Assembly (NCBI GenBank): GCA_021777225.1
Contig: JAJYDQ010000001.1
Span: 44,543 to 108,542 of the forward strand
Origin: Deltaproteobacteria bacterium
GTDB lineage: Bacteria > Desulfobacterota > Desulfomonilia > Desulfomonilales > Desulfomonilaceae
Direction: 5' to 3'
Length of the DNA: 64,000 nucleotides
Shown here in pieces: positions 57,997-64,000 of the stretch (positions are counted from its first letter, which is position 1; each line of letters opens with the position of its first letter). Below the pieces are notes generated by a model. That model searched no databases and had not been told where the DNA came from. It saw only the letters and a list, made by a program, of their open reading frames with translations. The position numbers and the translations under genes are program-made.

Positions 57997-58788
57997 CTAT
58001 TTAAAAAAGAATCTTAAACGACGTTTAGTTTTTTGAGGTTTTCGCGGAGCCAAGTTCCAGTGTGCGTTTTCTCCATTTATCACAGCCCTGGGCCATTCCA
58101 GAGTCATTTTGTCAGCCCTGTCTTTTCCAACGATAGACGCCGCTACTTTAAGCGCGCTTGAAATCATGGGGGGCCGTTCAGTAGGCGAATGCGCGTCGGT
58201 TGCCAATATGTGCGCCAGATCATTTTCCAGTAAATATTTCGCCGTGATCAGAGCAGACTGTCCAGCGTCACCGGTTATACTATCCGCTGTAATTTGAACT
58301 AAAAATTCCCCTGGTTTGAATAGGGTGAGCAGCTCATAAATAATTTCCGGACGACGCTGAATTTCGATGTTTTTCTCAGGATGAGCCAGCACTATTCCTT
58401 TTCCCGAATTAAGCAGCATTCGGACAAAGTTTTCAAATCCCGCCGGCGCCTGCATGGCAGGGAGTTCAAGGAGGATGTGTCTACCTTCATTGATTGTCAG
58501 AATTGTTCCTTCGGAAAGGCGTCCAAGAAGGTCGGCTGTTAGTCGAGCTTCCATACCGGGGAAAATCGTCAGACTTATATTTTGAGCGATTAATTCCTGG
58601 TTAAGTTCACGGACAACTTCTCTGACGCGATTGATATCACTAAAGAACTGGCTACTGCCGTAATGAGGTGTAGCGACAATGCCCGAAAACCCCTGTTCAA
58701 CCGCCATACGAGCCATTTCCAGGGCTTCGTCCATGTCACGCGCGCCGTCATCGATCCCTGGGAGTATATGATTGTGCAAATCGATCAT
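57997..58788 (-). CDS. PHP-domain phosphatase/phosphoesterase of the CpsB/CapC (YwqE) type
   Basis: 263 residues from ATG 58788, where the conserved IDLHNHILPGIDDGARDM begins; the frame is open to 58857. Metal ligands are in the HNHILPGIDDG motif, in GIVATPHYG, in FPGMEARLT, in IVLAHPEKN and in LATDAHSPTERPP. This is the manganese-dependent protein-tyrosine-phosphatase family that dephosphorylates the tyrosine kinases of capsule and exopolysaccharide export. A Wza-like export gene occurs 4.6 kb away (62459-63574), so a role in exopolysaccharide control is plausible. The basic C terminus (RKPQKTKRRLRFFFK) is unusual. Confidence 0.88.
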   Translation of the reverse strand: MIDLHNHILPGIDDGARDMDEALEMARMAVEQGFSGIVATPHYGSSQFFSDINRVREVVRELNQELIAQNISLTIFPGMEARLTADLLGRLSEGTILTINEGRHILLELPAMQAPAGFENFVRMLLNSGKGIVLAHPEKNIEIQRRPEIIYELLTLFKPGEFLVQITADSITGDAGQSALITAKYLLENDLAHILATDAHSPTERPPMISSALKVAASIVGKDRADKMTLEWPRAVINGENAHWNLAPRKPQKTKRRLRFFFK

Positions 58789-58857
58789 TTTAGCGTTACA
58801 GTGTCTATCGCAATTTTCTGTTCCAACTAATCTAACCCGCATAATTGACAAATTCAA

Positions 58858-59031
58858 GAAGGAGCAAAATGCTACTATCAGTCTCCAACGTTCATTGTCA
58901 TCAAAAGGCGCTCTTAACCAAGTGCTTAATGTTTATTGAAGAGCGCGTACTATTTCTTGACGGTCGAACTTTAATAGGCTACAATAACTACTGCTAATAA
59001 TTATTTATTTTAGTCAACCATATAATAAATA
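58858..59031. promoter_or_regulatory. Divergent control region with inverted repeat
   Basis: Arms GCGCTCTT (58908-58915) and AAGAGCGC (58939-58946) form a perfect 8-bp inverted repeat with a 23-bp centre. The region separates the PHP gene from the rightward secreted-protein gene. A rightward 42-codon frame (58869-58997) has a very good AAGAAGGAG site but no family. Confidence 0.35.
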
Positions 59032-59649
59032 ATGAGATCCGGTCCGTCCCATACATCAGCTAAAGTGATTTATTTGTGCGCACACTATTTGATGTGCGTA
59101 CAATCTTACATTTGTTTGGGATTTTTTCTGGTGGCTGTTTTTACCATGAACTCTATGGCTGAAGATCGTTGCGCTGAAGTTGCCAAAAATCTCGAACAGA
59201 ACTCCTTCAGGTTAAAGGAATATGCCGGCGCTCTCCAGAACGCCCATAAAAATAGGGATTTTCAACTTATCACTGTCCTGAACGGTCAAATTGATGAAAC
59301 ACTTAAGCAAATCAGAGTGGATGAGGCCGAATTGTTAAACTGCCCTGCAACTAAGGCTCACGACGGCGCGGCCATAAGTTCCGTAAAATCTCAGGACACG
59401 AAATTCGCAGACTTGAGCTGTGATGAACTCAAGAAGAAATATATTCAACTTTCACGAAAGTACCATGCGCTGGCGCGTCGCCAAAAGAGCCTGCTATCTG
59501 AACTTACAATTGAAGAAAAGTCGGATCTTAGAGAAACCGAAGATTCGCTCAAAGCGGTTGACTTGGAACTCAACAAACGCTGTGGTCCCCCACCTGCGCC
59601 AAAACCTTTCCGGCGGAACCACCAATATCCAAAAGGATCTTTCCGTTGA
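59032..59649 (+). CDS. Exported coiled-coil hypothetical protein
   Basis: Up to 205 residues. The likely start is ATG 59092, just before the hydrophobic segment YICLGFFLVAVFTMNSMAE that fits a signal peptide; upstream codons from 59032 would make an odd N terminus. The mature part is helical and charged (ELLNCPATK, LSCDELKKKYIQLSRKYHAL, KSDLRETEDSLKAVDLELNK), with three or four cysteines that could form disulfides. The C terminus is Pro/Arg/His-rich. No known family. It is followed by the ankyrin/J-domain gene after 56 bp on the same strand. Confidence 0.55.
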   Translation: MRSGPSHTSAKVIYLCAHYLMCVQSYICLGFFLVAVFTMNSMAEDRCAEVAKNLEQNSFRLKEYAGALQNAHKNRDFQLITVLNGQIDETLKQIRVDEAELLNCPATKAHDGAAISSVKSQDTKFADLSCDELKKKYIQLSRKYHALARRQKSLLSELTIEEKSDLRETEDSLKAVDLELNKRCGPPPAPKPFRRNHQYPKGSFR

Positions 59650-59705
59650 ATATATGAGGATCCCTGTTCGCTTAAAATTAACAAACGGTTTAGAGTCTTA
59701 GATCA

Positions 59706-60773
59706 ATGGAATCTGACCTTTTCAAAATAATGGGCTTGCTCTTTGTCCTGTTTGTCGGTTGTCTTTATTTATGGCTAAAAATCAAGGGACTTTTTCGTGG
59801 TTTCCGCAAACTGAAGACGGAAAGTGATCTCCGTCGATTACAAAAAAGCTCGTATCTCGCACGTGGGGCCCTATACGTTTACAATTGGTGGCAAAACCTA
59901 AAGCTACAGCGGCGCAATCCGGAAAATTTTCTTCGGGCGTGCCGGTCAGGAGACCTTGAAAGAGTCAAGAAATTCATACACGAGGGTATTGATATCAACC
60001 TAAGGCGTCACAAGGGTGGACGCACCGGTCTCATGATGGCCGCCAAGAAAAACCGTCTGGAAGTGCTGGAGGCGTTACTGGCGAGTGGAGCGGATGTAAA
60101 TCTGGTCGGAGGAGGAAGCGGCAAGAATGCTCTTATAAGGGCCGCCGAACTTGGGAACATTCAGATCACAAAAATGTTGGTAGACCACGGCTCAAACTTG
60201 GATGCAAGAAGCGGAATCAGCGGTAAAACTGCTCTAATGAAAGCCGCTGAATCCGGTTTTCAGGAGATTGTGGAATATCTGGTCAAAAAAGGAGCTGATG
60301 TTCATTTCATTGATAGGGAGGGGCGAACGGCTCTTTCTATGGCGTTAAACCCTGTCAACAAAAACGTGTACGCGATTGCTGAAATGCTAATTGAAGCAGG
60401 AGCCAACGTGAACGTTGTGGATAATGCCGGGACCAGTCCCTTGGATAGGGCCCGTGAATTTGGTCTCAGGGATTGTGTAGAGTTGCTCATGGTACATGGA
60501 GCGGTATCAGCCCGTCAAAAAATGCCGACTGATAATAATGCCCTTAACGAGGAAGATAAGAAGGCCTATGAAATTCTTGGCTGTAAGGCCAATGACTCTG
60601 ATGAACAGGTTAAGAAACAGTTCCACGAAATGGTCAAAAAATATCATCCTGACGCAATTTCAGGAAAAGATTTACCCGAAGATTTCGTAAAATTTGCAAA
60701 CGAGCGATTTGTTGAACTTCACGAAGCGTTTAAACTAGTAATGGATTCACGCAAGAACACTTGTACAAGATGA
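59706..60773 (+). CDS. Membrane-anchored ankyrin-repeat protein with C-terminal J domain
   Basis: 355 residues. One N-terminal transmembrane helix (IMGLLFVLFVGCLYLWL) and a basic stretch precede six ankyrin repeats (about residues 75-270), for example GRTGLMMAAKKNRLEVLEAL, KNALIRAAELGNIQITKMLV and KTALMKAAESGFQEIVEYLV. Residues 285-345 form a DnaJ-like domain: EDKKAYEILGCKANDSDEQV, then MVKKYHPDAISG with the HPD tripeptide, then FANERFVELHEAFKLVMD. The topology resembles DjlA in having a membrane anchor and C-terminal J domain, but with ankyrin repeats between. It would recruit DnaK to membrane-near clients. Confidence 0.85.
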   Translation: MESDLFKIMGLLFVLFVGCLYLWLKIKGLFRGFRKLKTESDLRRLQKSSYLARGALYVYNWWQNLKLQRRNPENFLRACRSGDLERVKKFIHEGIDINLRRHKGGRTGLMMAAKKNRLEVLEALLASGADVNLVGGGSGKNALIRAAELGNIQITKMLVDHGSNLDARSGISGKTALMKAAESGFQEIVEYLVKKGADVHFIDREGRTALSMALNPVNKNVYAIAEMLIEAGANVNVVDNAGTSPLDRAREFGLRDCVELLMVHGAVSARQKMPTDNNALNEEDKKAYEILGCKANDSDEQVKKQFHEMVKKYHPDAISGKDLPEDFVKFANERFVELHEAFKLVMDSRKNTCTR

Positions 60774-60870
60774 TTCAAGAGTTTGTTTACCAAATATCGT
60801 AAAATTGTATATCTTCTGAAAAAACCTTTTCCTTGAAAAAATAGCAGGGAAAGTTTATGCTTGTCCCTGT

Positions 60871-61779
60871 TTGAAGAAGCCTAGGGATGTCTCCGGAAAC
60901 CTTATAATGTTAATGTCCTATCTTAAATGCGGGTGGAAGAAGAAATCGCTCAAGCTCTCCTTATGGGCAGTGTTAACGCTTCTTACTTATGCGCAACCGG
61001 GAATGGTTGCTAGCGCTCAGGATTCCTGGCCCTTTGAGAATCCTTTTTCTCCACTAGCGTCTTTCCCTTTACTGCGGGGTGAAGCAAAAGTGATCCCCAC
61101 ATTGGTAACACTGCGAAAAAGTTCCATTAACGTTAATAATAGCGTTGAGGGCACTAATAACTATATTGGCAGTTTTGCCGGCGGCAGCACGTTCTTTTTG
61201 GATCTTATGGCTAGGCTTCAACTCAGCAGGTTCTCGATTCGGGGTCATCTGGAGCAGAGAGAATTTGCTGGCGTTGCATATTTTGGAACTGGAACCCCCA
61301 CCCTTCGCCACGCTAATCTAACTTACTACGGTATTCGGGTTGGTGGAGATGTAGACATATTCTTAGGGAACAGAACTAGAGTGGGATTCAATTACGACCA
61401 AAGTTTTTATGGCCCCACCTTTACTGTATTTAATCCTAATTCTATTCCTAGTCCTAATACAAACAATTCCCCTTTCTCAGCTCAGGGCCCCCAAAGTGGT
61501 ACCATAGGTTGTCATTTGATCTACAACCCTGTTTGGGACGTCTTTGGAACGTCAGCAATATTTGAAGGCTGGGCTCACTGGCCTATTTACGGCACTGCGC
61601 TTTCCGATTTCGAAGTATCTGGCGGATTGAAATGGGCTGATACGGTCCTGGGATCTGGGTCAATTCAGGGCGGTTACAGGTGGACTAATATCAGCACATC
61701 GGACCTATCGCCGGGAACTGGAAATCTAAACGCCACGTGGGGTGGAGTTTTTGGAGAAGTCGTTTATTACTACCGTTAA
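60871..61779 (+). CDS. Predicted outer-membrane beta-barrel protein
   Basis: Up to 302 residues; the start may be ATG 60907 or 60913 instead of TTG 60871. A signal peptide (KLSLWAVLTLLTYAQPGMVA) ends near an ASAQD cleavage site. The mature protein has alternating aromatic/hydrophobic strands (STFFLDLMARLQLSRFSIRG, ADTVLGSGSIQGGYRWTNIS) and ends in VVYYYR, consistent with a small beta-barrel. The Asn/Pro/Ser-rich stretch (NPNSIPSPNTNNSPF) looks like an external loop. No specific family is recognised. Confidence 0.6.
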   Translation: MKKPRDVSGNLIMLMSYLKCGWKKKSLKLSLWAVLTLLTYAQPGMVASAQDSWPFENPFSPLASFPLLRGEAKVIPTLVTLRKSSINVNNSVEGTNNYIGSFAGGSTFFLDLMARLQLSRFSIRGHLEQREFAGVAYFGTGTPTLRHANLTYYGIRVGGDVDIFLGNRTRVGFNYDQSFYGPTFTVFNPNSIPSPNTNNSPFSAQGPQSGTIGCHLIYNPVWDVFGTSAIFEGWAHWPIYGTALSDFEVSGGLKWADTVLGSGSIQGGYRWTNISTSDLSPGTGNLNATWGGVFGEVVYYYR

Positions 61780-61935
61780 TCCCTGGTAAGTTTAAAATCT
61801 ACACCGGCTCTGAATTGAACTGCCTTTTTATCTCCCGCCTCACAATTTCAACCATGATCTGCTTTTTTCGAATCAGAAACTATTGTGGAAGTCCTTTATA
61901 AGACTTTGCAAGAAGAGGGCAATCGCTGCTGAATA

Positions 61936-62379
61936 TCACTTGCAGTGGTTCCATACTTGTTTAGAAGGGGAGGAAACAATTATCGGGGCCTTGGGGCATT
62001 GATTTCCAGCAAAATACGGCGCGGCGTTTCGAGAGCGTTCCACAAAGTGAGTATTACCCGTAGTTTTGGTTACGGGCGCTGATCCGCATGGTCTTTTGGT
62101 TACAGGCGCTTCCTCAACCTGTTTGAAACTTGCAATTCTCGCCTTCGGTAGGGCAATTACCGAGGCGCCACAATTTGTTCGAAATGAAGGGCTGGGGTTC
62201 ATGGGGACGTTCACAGAACCAATGTTGCATCGTCGGTCAATTGGATCCTGGTTTTTGAAACAAATGCCGTCGGGACCCATGGCCAGGCAGGCGGTGGGCT
62301 GTAAACTGCAGATAAAAACTAGAACCACCAACAAGAGTAGACTGCTAATTATTGAATATTGACCAGGCAAAATACGCAT
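61936..62379 (-). CDS. Exported Cys/Pro-containing hypothetical protein
   Basis: About 147 residues from ATG 62379, chosen because a signal peptide starts there (ISSLLLLVVLVFICSLQPTA); the frame is open to 62502 but would overlap the polysaccharide export gene. The mature part has five or six Cys (GICFKNQDP, RRCNIGSVNVP, FRTNCGASVIALP) and two copies of a short repeat, APVTKRPCGS and APVTKTTG. No family is recognised. It lies downstream of the export protein gene and may be an envelope component. Confidence 0.5.
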   Translation of the reverse strand: MRILPGQYSIISSLLLLVVLVFICSLQPTACLAMGPDGICFKNQDPIDRRCNIGSVNVPMNPSPSFRTNCGASVIALPKARIASFKQVEEAPVTKRPCGSAPVTKTTGNTHFVERSRNAAPYFAGNQCPKAPIIVSSPSKQVWNHCK

Positions 62380-62458
62380 TAGTTTCTTTACGTCGGTCCG
62401 AGTATGATTAGCAACAGAAAAAAGAATAGTCCAGATTGGACCATTATGACAGACCCTC

Positions 62459-63574
62459 TTACTGCGGAGTGTTGAATTGTACAGGATATGAGAATGTCCC
62501 ACCCGTCAACTGGCTGCTAAATGCGATAATTCCTGAAACAACACTCACATATTGACCCATAAAAACATTTAGATCTGAGATGTAGGTTCTAGGCACATAA
62601 AGCACATCGTACGGTTTAACCAAAATAGCGGAACTCATATCGCCCACATCCAGGATTTTCTTCAGGTCAAGCCGTCTGCCGATCGGTTTGCCGTAAACGT
62701 TCCTCGAAACGAGTATTACGCTGGTAAGATCCGCGTTGTTAGTAATTTCTCCCCCTGCCAGAGCGAGCGCCTGCAATGCCGTAATCGGCTGGGATATGTC
62801 ATAACCACCAGGGCTCTTGACCTGTCCAAGGACATAAACTTTTCGTGATTTTGCGCCCTTTACGGACATGGACACTACAACGTGTTTGAGAGGTCCATCC
62901 TTATATAAACGGTTTGCTGTGTTTTCGACTTCACTTATGGTGTGGCCCGCACACAGGACCCTATCTTTCAACAGAGGAAGATCGACTGTGCCGTCAGGTT
63001 TTACGCTGATAGTGGATTGACTTCCTGTAGAAATGTTCATCAAGGATTGCATGAGCTTTGTAATTTTTTCATAGAACTGGTCTACTGAAACAGTAACCAT
63101 CTGATAATTTTTCAAATCACCCTTGGTTTCATCCTTGCTGAATATGCCGGTTTTTACAAATTTTTCCTGAATTGCCGCAGCAAGCTGTTCGGGTGTCAAT
63201 CCTACCGCTCGGATGTCACCAATCGCCTGGAGGGTTATCATTCCGTCAGGCCGTACTATCACATCTTCATTGAGCTGAGGATCGAGAATGAATTTGATTT
63301 TTAATTTATCGAGAGTATCTAGTTGGTAAGTTCCGAGGGGGATATTCCATTCAGCCGAATAAAGTATGGCTAAATCATCCTGGGGCCCAATCTTGTAGTT
63401 TCTGCAAACAATGTCAAAAGCCTCAGCCAGGTCGTCGAAAGCGGGGGTCTTCTGAGGTCCGGGTGAGGGTCTAAAAGGAGACGGAATTAGTCCGATACAT
63501 CCAACAAGAAGGCAACCCACTAAAATTATAGAGAGGAATTTAACTAAACCACACAAATATATCTTTAGGATCAA
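62459..63574 (-). CDS. Polysaccharide export outer-membrane lipoprotein (Wza/GfcE-like)
   Basis: 371 residues. A lipoprotein signal with lipobox LVGC (SIILVGCLLVGCIG) opens the protein. The Poly_export domain covers about 60-190 (YKIGPQDDLAILYSAEWNIP, IVRPDGMITLQAIGDIRAVG, TVSVDQFYEKI). One or two SLBB-type domains follow (VYVLGQVKSPGGYDISQPIT, LAGGEITNNADLTSVILVSR), then a C-terminal hydrophobic segment near VSVVSGIIAFSSQL. It should form the outer-membrane channel for capsule or exopolysaccharide. The PHP-type phosphatase gene nearby is a logical partner. No other export genes lie in the window. Confidence 0.88.
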   Translation of the reverse strand: MILKIYLCGLVKFLSIILVGCLLVGCIGLIPSPFRPSPGPQKTPAFDDLAEAFDIVCRNYKIGPQDDLAILYSAEWNIPLGTYQLDTLDKLKIKFILDPQLNEDVIVRPDGMITLQAIGDIRAVGLTPEQLAAAIQEKFVKTGIFSKDETKGDLKNYQMVTVSVDQFYEKITKLMQSLMNISTGSQSTISVKPDGTVDLPLLKDRVLCAGHTISEVENTANRLYKDGPLKHVVVSMSVKGAKSRKVYVLGQVKSPGGYDISQPITALQALALAGGEITNNADLTSVILVSRNVYGKPIGRRLDLKKILDVGDMSSAILVKPYDVLYVPRTYISDLNVFMGQYVSVVSGIIAFSSQLTGGTFSYPVQFNTPQ

Positions 63575-63857
63575 CAGGATTTCCTTATGACCTAATCCAT
63601 CTTATTAAGAAAATTATATAACATATTGTATATCCAAGTCAAATAAAAGAAGCACTTGGACAACCAGCCCTCAATTAAATAAACTCCACAGCAACTTCAG
63701 TTTTGCGCTAAAGCGGACTTGAGAATAAGTTGACTATTTTTTACCATATGAGACAAATGAGTCAACACATATTTCGGGAAGTGTAGGGAGCAAATAGAAT
63801 GTCCTGTTTTATAGCACATAATTTGTCCGGTTTAATAAGTCCCGATGGAGGTGGCTT
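63575..63857. other. Left flank of a mobile element
   Basis: The 283 bp before the transposase start are AT-rich. TGTCC occurs twice (about 63801 and 63826), which may belong to the terminal repeat of the element. The exact left end cannot be set because the right end is outside the window. Confidence 0.3.
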
Positions 63858-64000
63858 ATGCGCCGGGCAGAGTTGGTACAGGAGATTCGGAAGATGCAGT
63901 TTGAATCTGTTTACACGAGGTGGACAGAACGGAGGATAACCCAGGAGCAGGCTGCGATAATGCTTGGGGTATCTGCCAGGACTTTTCGGAGGCACATATT
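63858..64000 (+). CDS. ISNCY-type transposase, 5' part only
   Basis: Translation from ATG 63858 (GGAGG 6 bp upstream) gives MRRAELVQEIRKMQFESVYT, then RWTERRITQEQAAIMLGVSA and RTFRRHI, cut by the window end at about 47 residues. The helix-turn-helix (TQEQAAIMLGVSARTFRRH) and the opening match the ISNCY/IS481-like transposases common in Desulfobacterota. It is the start of a second insertion sequence, independent of the IS3 element at 2285-3544. Confidence 0.75.
   Translation, partial: MRRAELVQEIRKMQFESVYTRWTERRITQEQAAIMLGVSARTFRRHI

Noticed and set aside
1..64000. CRISPR array or tRNA genes
   Set aside because: No regularly spaced direct repeats and no tRNA-like cloverleaf or T-loop sequences were recognised anywhere in the window.

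Overview
The window looks like a chromosomal segment of an anaerobic, Gram-negative bacterium of the Desulfobacterota (Desulfomonile/Syntrophobacter-like). The clues are protein character: a heterodisulfide-reductase-like Fe-S protein with a NarI-like cytochrome b, a predicted c-heme sensor kinase, a FeoB-associated Cys-rich protein, an FmdE-like protein, an outer-membrane polysaccharide export lipoprotein and abundant Fe-S proteins. Genus and species cannot be fixed from the sequence alone.

Layout. 1-5.1 kb is a damaged, mobile stretch: a MarR-controlled Fe-S operon whose last gene carries an in-frame TAG, an IS3-family element, a small membrane gene cut by that element, a frameshifted nucleotidyltransferase and the tail of an ADP-ribosylglycohydrolase. 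5.4-8.9 kb holds a YD-repeat-like secreted protein, a WYL regulator, two acyl-CoA-type enzymes and a chagasin-like inhibitor. 8.9-11.8 kb is a ferrous-iron uptake operon (feoA, feoB, Cys-rich partner). 12.1-16.1 kb encodes a UDP-glucuronate decarboxylase-like enzyme, a flippase-like membrane protein and bioA-bioD; ftsK lies opposite. 19-26.4 kb has a DtxR-type regulator with an elaborate palindromic promoter, a USP-like protein, a heme-type sensor kinase, a receiver protein and a membrane Fe-S/cytochrome b pair. 26.8-31.4 kb is an ankyrin protein followed by def-fmt-htpX-rsmB.

The most interesting region is 31.58-46.53 kb. A sigma-54-type promoter reads into a 61-nt unit ending in a strong terminator (candidate small RNA). 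Then a separate sigma-70-type promoter precedes fourteen co-directional genes: XRE-cupin regulator, branched-chain-type ABC transporter (five genes), methylmalonate-semialdehyde-dehydrogenase-family enzyme, three-subunit molybdenum hydroxylase, an enamidase-like amidohydrolase, a 6-hydroxynicotinate-reductase-like Fe-S protein, a UPF0280 protein and a DUF1185 protein. Together they suggest anaerobic nicotinate (or related N-heterocycle) oxidation: hydroxylation, ring reduction, ring opening to 2-formylglutarate, then CoA-dependent oxidative decarboxylation to glutaryl-CoA. That last step would differ from the Eubacterium barkeri route, which reduces 2-formylglutarate.

46.6-64 kb contains an FG-GAP-repeat secreted protein, an operon of RNase R-like, Nudix, FmdE-like and metallo-beta-lactamase-fold genes, gmhA, a LonB-type protease, rpoH, a 0.75-kb region rich in RNA structure, a PHP-domain phosphatase, a membrane-anchored ankyrin/J-domain fusion, secreted hypothetical proteins, a Wza-like export protein and, at the right edge, the start of an ISNCY-type transposase.
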